A stretch of 64,000 nt of DNA from Amnibacterium sp. CER49 (lineage in GTDB: Bacteria > Actinomycetota > Actinomycetes > Actinomycetales > Microbacteriaceae), in assembly GCF_029846255.1 (NCBI RefSeq), contig NZ_JARVWQ010000002.1, forward strand, positions 1 to 64,000, given 5' to 3'. The notes below the pieces were generated by a model, which was given only the letters and a program-made list of their open reading frames with translations, did no database searches and had not been told where the DNA came from. This document shows, one piece after another, positions 43,954 to 53,429 of the stretch (position 1 is the stretch's first letter; the number at the start of each line of letters is the position of its first letter). Position numbers and translations under genes: made by a program.

Positions 43954-45324
43954 GTGCAGGCGCAGGTCGGGTTGCGGTCGGGGCCGGTGCCCCTCGCCGT
44001 CCGCATGCGGCCGAAGTCGCTCGACGAGGTCGCCGGGCAGGCGCACCTGCTGCGGCCGGGGTCCCCGCTGCGGCGCCTCGCCTCGGCGAACGGCTCGACG
44101 GGCGCGGTCTCCGTGATCCTCTGGGGACCGCCGGGCACCGGCAAGACCACGCTGGCGCAGGCGATCGCCGGCAGCTCCGGCCGCCGGTTCGTCGAGCTGT
44201 CGGCCGTCACCGCGGGCGTCAAGGACGTGCGCGAGGTCATGGAGCAGGCGCGGACCAGCGCCGAGCTGTACGGGCTGTCGACGGTCCTCTTCCTCGACGA
44301 GATCCACCGGTTCACGAAGGCGCAGCAGGACGCCCTCCTGCCGGGAGTCGAGAACGGCTGGGTCACGCTCATCGCCGCGACGACCGAGAACCCGTCGTTC
44401 TCGGTGATCGCGCCGCTGCTCTCGCGCTCCCTGCTGCTCACGCTGCAGCCGCTGTCCGACGACGACCTGGGGCTGCTCGTCGACCGGGCCGTCGACGACC
44501 CGCGCGGGCTCGCGGGCCGGGTCGAGCTCGAGCCCGAGGCGCGCGAGGCGCTCGTGCGGCTCGCCTCCGGCGACGCCCGGCGCGCGCTCACGGCGCTCGA
44601 GGCGGCGAGCATCCTCGCCGTCGACGCCGAGGGGGAGCAGGAGAGCGGCGGCGACGAGGCGCCGAAGCCGCACGTCACCGCCGAGCTCGTCGCGACCGCG
44701 GTCGACCGGGCGCTGCTGCGGTACGACCGCGACGGCGACGAGCACTACGACGTCATCAGCGCCTTCATCAAGTCGGTGCGGGGCAGCGACGCCGACGCAG
44801 CGCTGCACTACCTCGCGCGCATGATCGAGGCGGGGGAGGATCCGCGGTTCATCGCCCGGCGCATCATGGTGCTCGCCGCCGAGGACATCGGTCTCGCCGA
44901 CCCGCAGGCGCTGCCGCTCGCCGTCGCCGCGGCCGACGCGGTGCAGTTCCTCGGCATGCCGGAGGGGCGCATCCCGCTCGGCGAGGTGGTCGTGTACCTC
45001 GCGCTCGCGCCGAAGTCGAACGCCGCCTACCTGGCCATCGACGCGGCCATCGCCGACGTGCGCGCCGGCAACATCGGCCGGGTGCCGGTGCACCTCCGCG
45101 ACGCGCACTACCCGGGCGCCAAGCGGCTCGGGCACGGCAAGGGGTACCGGTACGCGCACGACGGCGAGCACGGCGTCGTGGAGCAGCAGTACCCGCCCGA
45201 CCCGCTCGTCGGGCGCGACTACTACCAGCCGACCGGCAACGGCTTCGAGCGCGAGACCGCGGCGCGCGTCGAGCGCCTGCGGCGCCGGATCCGCGGCGGA
45301 TCAGAGGACCAGCCCGACGCCTGA
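43954..45324 (+). CDS. rarA: Replication-associated recombination ATPase RarA (MgsA)
   Basis: A 456-residue AAA+ clamp-loader-like ATPase acting at stalled forks. [21 protein letters not shown] opens the conserved region; Walker [13 protein letters not shown]; Walker [22 protein letters not shown]; sensor 1 [13 protein letters not shown]; and the C-terminal tetramerisation part [33 protein letters not shown] at 43940-43945 is eight bases before GTG 43954 with no ribosome binding site, another leaderless candidate. Earlier in-frame starts would run through the cyclophilin promoter. Confidence 0.95.
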   Translation: MQAQVGLRSGPVPLAVRMRPKSLDEVAGQAHLLRPGSPLRRLASANGSTGAVSVILWGPPGTGKTTLAQAIAGSSGRRFVELSAVTAGVKDVREVMEQARTSAELYGLSTVLFLDEIHRFTKAQQDALLPGVENGWVTLIAATTENPSFSVIAPLLSRSLLLTLQPLSDDDLGLLVDRAVDDPRGLAGRVELEPEAREALVRLASGDARRALTALEAASILAVDAEGEQESGGDEAPKPHVTAELVATAVDRALLRYDRDGDEHYDVISAFIKSVRGSDADAALHYLARMIEAGEDPRFIARRIMVLAAEDIGLADPQALPLAVAAADAVQFLGMPEGRIPLGEVVVYLALAPKSNAAYLAIDAAIADVRAGNIGRVPVHLRDAHYPGAKRLGHGKGYRYAHDGEHGVVEQQYPPDPLVGRDYYQPTGNGFERETAARVERLRRRIRGGSEDQPDA

Positions 45325-45343
45325 CGGTCAGCGCTGCGGCTGC

Positions 45344-45484
45344 TAGGATCGTCGGCGGCCTGGAGCGGGTCCATCGTGTCGTGCGGCTGCGACACCGGAC
45401 GCGCGAGGGGATCGTGGTCTGTAGCCGACCGGTTCCCGCACAGCCCGACCCTCGCGATGCTTTCGCTCGCCTACGCGCGAGCGA
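45344..45484 (+). promoter_or_regulatory. rpsD promoter and long structured leader
   Basis: TAGGAT at 45344-45349 is a good -10, giving a leader of about 155 bases. The leader contains an 8-bp hairpin (45463-45470 with 45477-45484, loop CTACGC) 30 bases before the start codon. S4 commonly represses its own synthesis through leader RNA, so autoregulation is a reasonable hypothesis. Confidence 0.5.
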
Positions 45485-45513
45485 GTCCGATCTCGAGTTC
45501 CTGGAAGGAACGC

Positions 45514-46143
45514 ATGTCCACGAAGTCCCGCACCCGCGGCAAGGTCCGCCTCTCCCGCGCGCTCGGCGTCGCGCTCACCCCGAAGGCCGCGCGCTACCTC
45601 GAGAAGCGCCCGTACGCCCCCGGTGAGCACGGCCGCACGAAGCGCAAGGCCGACAGCGACTACGCCGTCCGCCTCCGCGAGAAGCAGCGCCTCCGCGCCC
45701 AGTACGGCCTGCGCGAGAAGCAGCTCCGCATCGTCTTCAACGAGGCGCGCCGCACCGCCGGCCTGACCGGTGAGAACCTCGTCGAGCTGCTCGAGCAGCG
45801 CCTCGACGCGCTCGTGCTCCGCGCCGGCTTCGCCCGCACCACGGCGCAGGCGCGCCAGCTGGTCGTGCACCGCCACATCCTGATCGACGGCAAGATCGTC
45901 GACCGCCCGAGCTTCCGCGTGAAGCCCGGCCAGCTCATCCACGTCAAGGAGAAGAGCGAGCAGCTCGAGCCCTTCCAGGTCGCGGCCGCGGGCGGTCACG
46001 CCGACGTCCTCGCCAAGGTGCCGGGCTACCTCGACGTGCAGATCGACCGCCTGCAGGCCCGCCTCACGCGCCGCCCGAAGCGCGCCGAGGTGCCGGTGCA
46101 GGTCGACGTCCAGCTCGTCGTCGAGTACTACGCCGCGCGCTGA
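45514..46143 (+). CDS. rpsD: 30S ribosomal protein S4
   Basis: A 209-residue primary rRNA-binding protein of the small subunit. KVRLSRALGVALTPKAARYLEKRPYAPGEHG is the N-terminal domain, and the S4 RNA-binding domain follows (LVELLEQRLDALVLRAGFARTTAQARQLVVHRHILIDGKIVDRPSFRVKPGQLIHVK). There are no cysteines at all, so it is the zinc-free form. ATG 45514 has GGAAGGA upstream. As in some Micrococcales, rpsD stands apart from the rpoA operon, beside alaS. Confidence 0.97.
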   Translation: MSTKSRTRGKVRLSRALGVALTPKAARYLEKRPYAPGEHGRTKRKADSDYAVRLREKQRLRAQYGLREKQLRIVFNEARRTAGLTGENLVELLEQRLDALVLRAGFARTTAQARQLVVHRHILIDGKIVDRPSFRVKPGQLIHVKEKSEQLEPFQVAAAGGHADVLAKVPGYLDVQIDRLQARLTRRPKRAEVPVQVDVQLVVEYYAAR

Positions 46144-46157
46144 GCGCGCTGGAGCAT

Positions 46158-46191
46158 CGAAGGCGCCGTCCCCCAGGGGGCGGCGCCTTCG
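46158..46191 (+). terminator. rpsD terminator
   Basis: An 11-bp stem (46158-46168 with 46181-46191) continues inward with CCCCC-A-GGGGG. It is 14 bases after the rpsD stop and is followed by TCGTTCCTG. Very stable. Confidence 0.88.
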
Positions 46192-46202
46192 TCGTTCCTG
46201 AG

Positions 46203-46281
46203 CCGCGATCAGGCACTGTGGACGGATCCAGGCAGGAACGCCGTCGACCTGCCTGATCCCGGTGCCCGTGCCTGATCGCGG
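46203..46281. repeat. Nested palindrome with four GATCAGGCA-type units
   Basis: The outer arms, 46203-46216 and 46268-46281, are a perfect 14-bp inverted repeat (CCGCGATCAGGCAC and its complement). Inside, GGATC-C-AGGCAGG (from 46223) pairs with CCTGCCTGATCC (46248-46259) except for one bulged C. The core GATCAGGCA thus appears twice in each orientation within 79 bases. It is distinct from the adjacent rpsD terminator and unexplained. Confidence 0.65.
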
Positions 46282-46353
46282 TCGCCGGCGAGACCCTCGA
46301 CGGGCCGCCTCCGGGGACCCCGGTAGGCTCGACGGCTGGAACAAGGAGGGGCG

Positions 46354-46533
46354 ATGGCCAAGGTGCTCTGGCTGCTGATCGGGGTCCTGCTCGGCGCCGT
46401 CGCCGCGCAGCAGCTCTCCCGCAACCCGCAGGGCAGGCGCGTGCTCGCCGCGGTGAACGGCACGGCCGGCGAGTTCGCGCAGACGGTCGCCGACAGCTAC
46501 CGCGCGCGCCGCGACGAGGCGGGCACGAGCTGA
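46354..46533 (+). CDS. Small single-pass membrane protein between rpsD and alaS
   Basis: A 59-residue protein with one N-terminal hydrophobic helix (VLWLLIGVLLGAVAA, residues 4-18) and a basic cytoplasmic tail (QQLSRNPQGRRVLAAVNGTAGEFAQTVADSYRARRDEAGTS). AAGGAGGGG lies a few bases upstream of ATG 46354, an excellent ribosome binding site. alaS starts one base after its stop, so it is the first gene of the alaS-ruvX-mltG operon. Small membrane proteins at this locus are seen in other actinobacteria; the function is unknown. Confidence 0.8.
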   Translation: MAKVLWLLIGVLLGAVAAQQLSRNPQGRRVLAAVNGTAGEFAQTVADSYRARRDEAGTS

Positions 46534-46534
46534 C

Positions 46535-49189
46535 GTGGAGACCGCAGAGATCCGCCGTCGGTACATCGAGTTCTTCGCCGACCGCGGCCACACCGTCGTG
46601 CCGAGCGCCTCGCTCGTGTCGCCCGACCCGTCGCTGCTGTTCACGGTCGCGGGCATGGTCCCGTTCATCCCGTACCTGAACGGCACCGTGCCGCCGCCGT
46701 ACCCGCGCGCGGTCGACAGCCAGAAGTGCATCCGCACCCTGGACATCGAGGAGGTCGGTCGCACGCCGCGGCACGGCACCTTCTTCCAGATGCTCGGCAA
46801 CTGGTCGTTCGGCGACTACTTCAAGCGGGACGCCATCAAGTGGGCGTGGGAGCTGCTCACCACCGCCGAGGCGGACGGCGGCTTCGGCTTCGACCCGGCC
46901 GACCTCTGGGTCACGGTCTTCCAGGACGACGACGAGGCGGAGGCGATCTGGCGCGACGAGGTCGGCCTGCCCGCCGAGCGCATCCAGCGGCTCGGCTACG
47001 CCGACAACTACTGGATGACGGGGCAGCCGGGCCCGGCGGGTCCCGACTCCGAGATCTTCTTCGACCGCGGACCCGCCTACGGCGCGGACGGCGGCCCGGC
47101 GACCGGCGACGACCGGTACGTCGAGATCTGGAACCTCGTGTTCATGCAGTACGAGATCGCGAACATCCGGTCGAAGGAGGACTTCGACGTCGTCCGCGAG
47201 CTGCCGAACAAGAACGTCGACACCGGCATGGGGCTCGAGCGCGTCGCCTTCCTCAAGCAGGGCGTCGAGAACATCTACGAGATCGACCAGATCCGCCCCG
47301 TGATCGACGCGGCGTCGCGTCTCAGCGGCAAGCCGTACGGCGCGGACCACGAGGACGACGTGCGCATGCGGGTCGTCTCCGACCACATCCGCTCCGCCAT
47401 GATGCTCATGCTCGACGGGATCGTGCCGAGCAACGAGGGCCGCGGCTACGTGCTGCGCCGGCTGCTCCGCCGCTCGGTGCGCGCGATGCGCCTGCTCGGC
47501 GTCGAGGAGCCGACCTTCGGCGAGCTCTTCCCGACCTCGCGCGACGCGATGGCGCCCGCGTACCCGGAGCTGGTGCCCGAGTTCTCGCGCATCCAGCGCC
47601 TCGCGAGCGCGGAGGAGGAGACCTTCCTCAGAACGTTGACGGGCGGCACCGCGATACTCGACACCGCGGTGCAGCGCACCCGCGAGGCCGGCTCGTCGAC
47701 GCTCGCGGGCGACACCGCGTTCCTGCTCCACGACACGTACGGCTTCCCGATCGACCTCACCCTCGAGGTCGCGGAGGAGGCGGGGCTCACGGTCGACCGC
47801 GAGGCGTTCGACCGCCTCATGGCCGAGCAGCGCAGCCGGGCGAAGGCCGACGCGAAGCAGCGCAAGCGCGCGCTCGCCGACCTGTCGGTCTACAGCGAGT
47901 TCCGGCAGCGCGGTGAGACCGCGTTCCTCGGCTACGACCAGCTCGTCACCGGCAGCCGCGTGCTCGGCCTCGTCAAGGACGGCGCGAGCGTGCCGAGCAT
48001 CGCGCTCGGCGACATCGCCGAGGTGATCCTCGCCGAGACGACGCTCTACCCCGAGTCCGGCGGCCAGGACGCCGACCAGGGCGAGATCCGCGGACCCGGC
48101 TACCTGCTCGAGGTGCTCGACGTGCAGCGGCCCGTCGCCGGTCTCGTGAGCCACCGGGTGCAGGTCGCCCGAGGCGAGGTCGCGGTCGGCGACGAGGCCG
48201 AGACCGTCGTCGATCCGCTGTACCGCCGCGGCGCGACGCAGGCGCACTCGGCGACCCACCTGATCCACGCGGCGCTCCGGCAGGTGCTCGGCCCGGAGGC
48301 GCACCAGGCGGGCTCCTACAACCGCGCCGGCTTCATGCGGCTCGACTTCTCGTGGAGCTCGCCGCTGTCGCCCGAGACGCGCAGCGAGGTCGAGGACATC
48401 GCGAACCTCCGGGTGAACGAGGACCTCGAGGTCGTCACCCGCGTGCTGCCGCTCGAGGAGGCCCGCGCGATGGGCGCGATGGCGCTCTTCGGCGAGAAGT
48501 ACGGCGACGTCGTCCGCATGGTCGACATCGGCGGCCCCTGGTCGCGCGAGCTCTGCGGCGGCACCCACGTGGCGCACTCCTCGGAGATCGGCCTCATCAA
48601 CGTCGTGGGGGAGTCCTCCGTCGGGGCGACGAGCCGACGGATCGAGTCGCTCGTCGGGCCGGAGGCGTTCCGCGAGTTCGCCGCCGAGCGGGCGCTCGTG
48701 TCGGAGCTCGGCTCGAGCCTCCGGGTGCCGCGCGAGCAGATCGTCTCGCGCGTCGCCGACCTCGCCGCGAGCCTCAAGGCCGCGGAGCGGCGCATCGCCG
48801 AGTTCGAGCGGCAGGCGCTCGCGCAGCGGGTGCCCGCGCTCGCGCAGCAGGCGAGCAGCGCCGGCCGGGTGACGGCCGTGCTCGAGCAGGTCGGCGACCT
48901 CGCGAGCCCGGACGACCTGCGCGCCCTCGTCACGCAGGTGCGCGACCGCCTCGGCGCGGCGCCCGCGGTGGTGGCGCTCGCGGCGACCGTCGGCGGCCGT
49001 CCGGTCGTCATCGTCGCCACGAACGCGGCGGCCCGCGACGCGGGCGTGAAGGCGGGGCCGCTCGCGAAGCGTGCCGCGCAGGTGCTCGGCGGCGGGGGCG
49101 GCGGTCGCGACGACGTCGCGCAGGGCGGCGGCAGCGATCCCGCCCGCATCGGGGACGCCCTCGAGGCGGTGCGCGGGGAGCTCGCCTGA
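46535..49189 (+). CDS. alaS: Alanyl-tRNA synthetase
   Basis: An 884-residue class II synthetase with its own editing domain. The catalytic N-terminal part includes FTVAGMVPFIPYLNG, RTPRHGTFFQMLGNWSFGDYFK and NLVFMQY. The helical tRNA-binding domain follows. The editing domain carries the zinc-type HSATHLIHAAL and CGGTHVAHSSEIG motifs. The C-Ala domain has a Gly-rich stretch GGGGGGRDDVAQGGGSDPA, normal for the family. GTG 46535 follows the small membrane protein without a gap. Confidence 0.97.
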   Translation: METAEIRRRYIEFFADRGHTVVPSASLVSPDPSLLFTVAGMVPFIPYLNGTVPPPYPRAVDSQKCIRTLDIEEVGRTPRHGTFFQMLGNWSFGDYFKRDAIKWAWELLTTAEADGGFGFDPADLWVTVFQDDDEAEAIWRDEVGLPAERIQRLGYADNYWMTGQPGPAGPDSEIFFDRGPAYGADGGPATGDDRYVEIWNLVFMQYEIANIRSKEDFDVVRELPNKNVDTGMGLERVAFLKQGVENIYEIDQIRPVIDAASRLSGKPYGADHEDDVRMRVVSDHIRSAMMLMLDGIVPSNEGRGYVLRRLLRRSVRAMRLLGVEEPTFGELFPTSRDAMAPAYPELVPEFSRIQRLASAEEETFLRTLTGGTAILDTAVQRTREAGSSTLAGDTAFLLHDTYGFPIDLTLEVAEEAGLTVDREAFDRLMAEQRSRAKADAKQRKRALADLSVYSEFRQRGETAFLGYDQLVTGSRVLGLVKDGASVPSIALGDIAEVILAETTLYPESGGQDADQGEIRGPGYLLEVLDVQRPVAGLVSHRVQVARGEVAVGDEAETVVDPLYRRGATQAHSATHLIHAALRQVLGPEAHQAGSYNRAGFMRLDFSWSSPLSPETRSEVEDIANLRVNEDLEVVTRVLPLEEARAMGAMALFGEKYGDVVRMVDIGGPWSRELCGGTHVAHSSEIGLINVVGESSVGATSRRIESLVGPEAFREFAAERALVSELGSSLRVPREQIVSRVADLAASLKAAERRIAEFERQALAQRVPALAQQASSAGRVTAVLEQVGDLASPDDLRALVTQVRDRLGAAPAVVALAATVGGRPVVIVATNAAARDAGVKAGPLAKRAAQVLGGGGGGRDDVAQGGGSDPARIGDALEAVRGELA

Positions 49190-49209
49190 GCGAGGGGTTC
49201 CGGCCCGGG

Positions 49210-49662
49210 GTGCGCCTCGCGGTCGACGTCGGCACGGTCCGGGTCGGGATCGCCCGCTCGGACCGCGACGGGATGCTCGCCGTGCCGGTCGAGACGCTGC
49301 AGCGACGGAAGGACGTCGGGGAGGTCGTCACGCGCATCACGGCGCTCGCGGAGGAGGTCGGCGCGGTCGAGATCGTCGTCGGGCTGCCGCTGTCGATGCG
49401 CGGCACCGACACGGCCTCGACCGCCGACGCCCGCGCGGTCGCCTCGCTGCTCGCGGCCGGCCCGCTGCCCGTCCGGCTCGTCGACGAGCGGCTCACGACG
49501 GTGAGCGCCGCCGGCGCGCTGACCGCGGCCGGACGATCCTCGCGCTCCTCGCGCGCCGTGATCGACCAGGTGGCCGCGGTGATACTTTTGCAGCACGCCC
49601 TCGACGCCGAGCGCAGCCGCGGCGAAGCCCCCGGCGCCCTCGTCGAACCGAAGCGGAGCTGA
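49210..49662 (+). CDS. ruvX: Putative Holliday junction resolvase / pre-16S rRNA nuclease RuvX (YqgF)
   Basis: A 150-residue RNase H-like nuclease. RLAVDVGTVRVGIARSD holds the first Asp, IVVGLPLSMRGTDTAS the second motif, VRLVDERLTTVSA the Glu, and AVIDQVAAVILLQHAL the final Asp. Family members mature 16S rRNA 5' ends in E. coli and may resolve junctions. The start is uncertain. GTG 49210 begins directly at the conserved strand, but its GAGGGG is 13 bases away. A CTG at 49186, overlapping the alaS stop as CTGA and preceded by GGGGAG, would add eight residues (SEGFRPG). Confidence 0.9.
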   Translation: MRLAVDVGTVRVGIARSDRDGMLAVPVETLQRRKDVGEVVTRITALAEEVGAVEIVVGLPLSMRGTDTASTADARAVASLLAAGPLPVRLVDERLTTVSAAGALTAAGRSSRSSRAVIDQVAAVILLQHALDAERSRGEAPGALVEPKRS

Positions 49663-49665
49663 CTC

Positions 49666-50868
49666 TTGGCCGATACCCGGAGCCGCTTCCGGCGTGGGCG
49701 GAGCGCGACCGCCGAGCGCGATCCCGAGGGACGCCCGGACGAGTTCACGGTGCTGCTCGCGCCCCGCGACATCCACGACGGCTCGGAGCCGGAGCGACCT
49801 CGCCACGGCCGCCGCCGCGGCCGGCGTCGCGTGTGGCCGTGGGTCGTCGCCGCGGTCGTCGTGCTGCTCGTCGTGGGCGGCGGTGCCGGTGCGGCCTACG
49901 CGGTGTGGCCCGACCAGGTGAAGACCCTGCTCGGCTGGAGCGACGACTACGAGGGGGCCGGCACGGGCACCGTCGAGATCACGATCAAGGACGGCGACCT
50001 CGGCTCCGACGTCGCTGCGACGCTCGCCGAGCGCGGCGTGACGAAGACGAGCCAGGCCTTCTACAGGCTGCTGCTGCAGACGAAGCCCGAGCCGACCCTC
50101 GTCCCCGGCATCTACCGGCTCGCGCACCACATGAGCGCGAAGTCGGCGCTCGAGGCGCTGCAGAACCCGGCGAACCGGGTGATCTCCGACGTGGCGATCC
50201 CCGAGGGCAGCACGGTGAAGCAGATCCTCGCGATCACCGCCACGGCGACGGGCAAGCCGCTCGCCGAGCTGCAGGCCGCGGCCGCGGACTTCCACGCGCT
50301 CGGCGTGCCGGCCGGAGCCCCGAGCCTCGAGGGTTGGCTGTTCCCCGCCACCTACCAGTTCCAGCCGGGCACCACCCCGCAGGCGATGCTGAAGGCGATG
50401 GTGGAGCGGATGTTCCAGGCGCTCGATGCGCACGGCGTCGCCCCGCAGGACCGCGAGCACGTGCTCACCCTCGCCGGCCTCGTGCAGAAGGAGGGCAACG
50501 GCAGCGACGACGCGAAGGTCGCCCGGGTGTTCCTCAACCGCATCGCGAAGGGCATGCCGCTGCAGTCGGACGCCACCGTCAGCTACGGCGCGGGCGGCAC
50601 CACGGTGGTGCCGACGCCGCAGGAGTACGCGGACAAGAACCCGTACAACACCTACCTGCACAAGGGGCTGCCGGCGGGCCCGATCTCCAACCCGGGCGAC
50701 GCCGCGCTCACCGCGGCCCTGCAACCCGCCTACGGCAAGTGGCTCTACTTCGTCACCGTGAACCTCGAGACCGGCGAGACCGTGTTCAGCACGACGGAGA
50801 CGGAGCACGAGAAGGCCGCCGCCCGGTTCCACGCCTGGCTCAAGGCCCACCCGAACTACGCGAAGTAG
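49666..50868 (+). CDS. mltG: Endolytic transglycosylase MltG
   Basis: A 400-residue membrane-bound murein lytic transglycosylase thought to end glycan strand elongation. The N-terminal cytoplasmic part is charged and basic (HGRRRGRRR), followed by one membrane helix (VWPWVVAAVVVLLVVGGGAG, about residues 47-70), a LysM-like subdomain, and the YceG/MltG catalytic domain with Glu in LVQKEGNG and the typical MPLQSDATVSYGAG and NPYNTYLHKGLPAGPISNPG. TTG 49666 has CGGAG eight bases before it. aroE overlaps its stop (TAGTG). Confidence 0.94.
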   Translation: MADTRSRFRRGRSATAERDPEGRPDEFTVLLAPRDIHDGSEPERPRHGRRRGRRRVWPWVVAAVVVLLVVGGGAGAAYAVWPDQVKTLLGWSDDYEGAGTGTVEITIKDGDLGSDVAATLAERGVTKTSQAFYRLLLQTKPEPTLVPGIYRLAHHMSAKSALEALQNPANRVISDVAIPEGSTVKQILAITATATGKPLAELQAAAADFHALGVPAGAPSLEGWLFPATYQFQPGTTPQAMLKAMVERMFQALDAHGVAPQDREHVLTLAGLVQKEGNGSDDAKVARVFLNRIAKGMPLQSDATVSYGAGGTTVVPTPQEYADKNPYNTYLHKGLPAGPISNPGDAALTAALQPAYGKWLYFVTVNLETGETVFSTTETEHEKAAARFHAWLKAHPNYAK

Positions 50869-51671
50869 TGGCCGCCCCCACCCGGCTCGCCGTGCTCGGC
50901 GCCCCGATCGCGCACTCGAGGTCACCGCAGCTGCAGGCCGCCGCCTACCGTGTGCTCGGTCTCGACTGGGAGTACGGGCGCGCCGAGGTCGACGCTGCCG
51001 GGCTCGCGGACTTCCTCGCGCGGCTCGGGCCGGAGTGGCGGGGGCTGTCGCTCACCATGCCGCTGAAGCGGGAGGTGCTGCGCCTCGTGCCGGACCGCGA
51101 TCCGCTCGTCGCGCGGCTCGGGCTCGCGAACACCGTGCTGCTCGGCGAGCGCCCTCGGCTCTTCAACACCGACGTCGGCGGCATCGAGCGCGTGCTCGCG
51201 CGACACGGGGTGACGCCGTTGCGCGTCGTCGTGCTCGGCGCGGGCGCCACGGCGGCGAGCGCGCTGGAGGCCGTGCGGCGTGCCGGCGCGACGGAGCGCA
51301 TCGCCGCCGCCCGCGACCCGCAGCGCGCCGGTGAGGCGCTCGGCGACCTCGCGACGGCGTTCACGACGCTCGCCGCGGCGCCCCTCGCGGCCGCCGATCT
51401 GGTGATCGCGACCCTGCCCGGCGGTGCGGACGCGGCCGTGGCCGTGCCGCCCGCGGTGCCCGGAGTGCCGCTGCTCGACGTGGCCTACGACCCGTGGCCG
51501 AGCCCGCTCGGCGCCGCCTGGTCGGCCGCGGGAGGCCGGCTGCTGCACGGGCTCGACATGCTGCTCGAGCAGGCGGTGCTGCAGGTGCGGGTCTTCACGC
51601 AGGGCGACCCCGACGCGCCGCTGCCCGACGAGGAGCGCGTGCGGGACGCCATGGCGGCCGCGCTCGCGTAG
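50868..51671 (+). CDS. aroE: Shikimate dehydrogenase
   Basis: A 267-residue NADPH-dependent reductase converting 3-dehydroshikimate to shikimate. The substrate domain shows [18 protein letters not shown] (Ser pair), the catalytic Lys in [11 protein letters not shown], and Asn/Asp in LANTVLL and FNTDVGGIE. The NADP Rossmann loop is [13 protein letters not shown], slightly deviating from the usual GAGGA-R-A, and the C-terminal Gln is in [12 protein letters not shown] 50868 overlaps mltG by one base. It heads the aroE-C-K-B group. Confidence 0.92.
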   Translation: MAAPTRLAVLGAPIAHSRSPQLQAAAYRVLGLDWEYGRAEVDAAGLADFLARLGPEWRGLSLTMPLKREVLRLVPDRDPLVARLGLANTVLLGERPRLFNTDVGGIERVLARHGVTPLRVVVLGAGATAASALEAVRRAGATERIAAARDPQRAGEALGDLATAFTTLAAAPLAAADLVIATLPGGADAAVAVPPAVPGVPLLDVAYDPWPSPLGAAWSAAGGRLLHGLDMLLEQAVLQVRVFTQGDPDAPLPDEERVRDAMAAALA

Positions 51672-51723
51672 CGGAGCGACCCGCGGCGGATGCGGGCCCG
51701 CCTCGTCTGGAAGAATCGGACGC

Positions 51724-52932
51724 ATGTTGCGCTGGCTCACAGCCGGTGAGTCGCACGGCCCGAGCCTCACCGCCATCCTCGAGGGCCTCCCCGCGGGGGT
51801 GCCGGTCACCGGCGACGCGATCCGCGCCGACCTCGCCCGCCGCCGGCTCGGCGTCGGCCGCGGCTCACGGCAGAAGTTCGAGCAGGACGAGCTCGGCGTC
51901 GTCGGCGGCGTCGTGCACGGCCGCAGCATCGGTGCCCCGATCGCGCTGACGATCGGCAACACCGAGTGGCCCAAGTGGCAGGAGGTCATGTCGGCCGAGG
52001 ACGTGCCGCTCACCGACGCGTCCCGAGGCCGCGGCGCCCCGCTCACGCGGCCCCGCCCCGGCCACGCCGACCTCACCGGCATGCAGAAGTACGGCTTCGA
52101 CGAGGCCCGTCCCGTGCTCGAGCGGGCGAGCGCCCGCGAGACGGCGGCCCGCGTCGCGCTCGGCGCGGTTGCGCGTTCGTTCCTCGCCGAGCTCGGGGCC
52201 GACGTGCTGAGCCACGTCGTCGCGATCGGCCCGGTCGCGGTGCCCGAGGACGCCCCCGTGCCCGCGCGCGGCACCCTGCCCGCGATCGACGACGACCCGG
52301 TGCGCTGCGCCGACGCCGCCACGAGCGCGCTCATGATCGCCGAGATCGACGACGCCCACCGTGCCGGCGACACCCTCGGCGGCGTCGTCGAGGTGGTCGT
52401 CCACGGCCTGCCGCCGGGGCTCGGCTCGTACGTGCACTGGGACCGGCGCATCGACGCCCGCCTCGCCGCGGCCCTCATGGGCATCCAGGCGATCAAGGGG
52501 GTGGAGGTCGGCGACGGCTTCCGCACCGCGGCCCGCCGTGGCTCGGCGGCGCACGACGAGCTGGTCCGCGACGACGACGGGCGCATCGAGCGGATGACCG
52601 ACCGGGCCGGCGGTACCGAGGGCGGCATGACGACCGGCACCGTGCTCCGGGTCCGCGCCGCGATGAAGCCGATCTCCACGGTGCCGAGGGCGCTGCGCAC
52701 GGTCGACGTCGCCACCGGCGAGGCCGCCTCCGCGCACCACCAGCGGTCCGACGTCTGCGCCGTGCCCGCGGCCGGTGTCGTCGCCGAGGCGATGGTCGCG
52801 CTCGTGCTCGCCGACGCGGTGCTCGAGAAGTTCGGCGGCGACTCGCTGCCCGAGACGCGGCGGAACCTCGAGGCGTACGTCGCGGCGATCCCGGAGCACC
52901 TGCGCACCGGCGCCGCGGTGCCCGGCCCGTGA
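51724..52932 (+). CDS. aroC: Chorismate synthase
   Basis: A 402-residue FMN-dependent enzyme eliminating phosphate from EPSP to give chorismate. The signatures [49 protein letters not shown] and the FMN-contacting [16 protein letters not shown] are intact. The ATG at 51724 lacks a clear ribosome binding site; AAGAAT seven bases upstream is a weak -10. It overlaps aroK by four bases. Confidence 0.97.
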   Translation: MLRWLTAGESHGPSLTAILEGLPAGVPVTGDAIRADLARRRLGVGRGSRQKFEQDELGVVGGVVHGRSIGAPIALTIGNTEWPKWQEVMSAEDVPLTDASRGRGAPLTRPRPGHADLTGMQKYGFDEARPVLERASARETAARVALGAVARSFLAELGADVLSHVVAIGPVAVPEDAPVPARGTLPAIDDDPVRCADAATSALMIAEIDDAHRAGDTLGGVVEVVVHGLPPGLGSYVHWDRRIDARLAAALMGIQAIKGVEVGDGFRTAARRGSAAHDELVRDDDGRIERMTDRAGGTEGGMTTGTVLRVRAAMKPISTVPRALRTVDVATGEAASAHHQRSDVCAVPAAGVVAEAMVALVLADAVLEKFGGDSLPETRRNLEAYVAAIPEHLRTGAAVPGP

Positions 52933-53429
52933 CCGGAACCGTCGCGATCATCGGGCCGATGGGCGCCGGCAAGACCTCGATCGGCCGCAAGCTCGCGAAG
53001 CGGCTCGGCGTGCCGTTCACCGACACCGACGCGCGCATCGTCGCCGCGTACGGCCCGATCGCCGACCTCTTCGCGACCGTGGGCGAGCCCGGCTTCCGGG
53101 CGATCGAGCGCGTCGTCGTCGCCGAGGCGCTCGCCGCAGGCGGGGTCGTGTCCCTGGGCGGGGGAGCGGTGCTCGACCCGGACACGCAGCAGGACCTCGC
53201 CCGGTGCGAGGTCGTGCTGCTCACCGTCTCCGAGGACGCGGTGGCCGACCGCCTGTCGAGCGGCAAGCGGCCCCTGCTCGTCGACGGGCTCGCGTCCTGG
53301 CGGCGCATCAGCGCCGAGCGCGCGCCCCTCTACGCCTCCCTCGCCGACCGCACGGTCGACACGTCGCACCGCCCCGTCGCGCACCTCGTCGAGGAGCTCG
53401 CCGCCGCCCTGACCCAGGGGACCTCATGA
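52929..53429 (+). CDS. aroK: Shikimate kinase
   Basis: A 166-residue NMP-kinase-fold enzyme phosphorylating shikimate at O3. Walker A is [11 protein letters not shown] at residues 9-19. The shikimate-binding DTD follows (FTDTDARI), then [24 protein letters not shown] and KRPLLVDG (lid region). It starts with a GTG overlapping the aroC stop (GTGA) and ends overlapping the aroB start (ATGA), so aroC-K-B are translationally coupled. Confidence 0.96.
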   Translation: MTGTVAIIGPMGAGKTSIGRKLAKRLGVPFTDTDARIVAAYGPIADLFATVGEPGFRAIERVVVAEALAAGGVVSLGGGAVLDPDTQQDLARCEVVLLTVSEDAVADRLSSGKRPLLVDGLASWRRISAERAPLYASLADRTVDTSHRPVAHLVEELAAALTQGTS

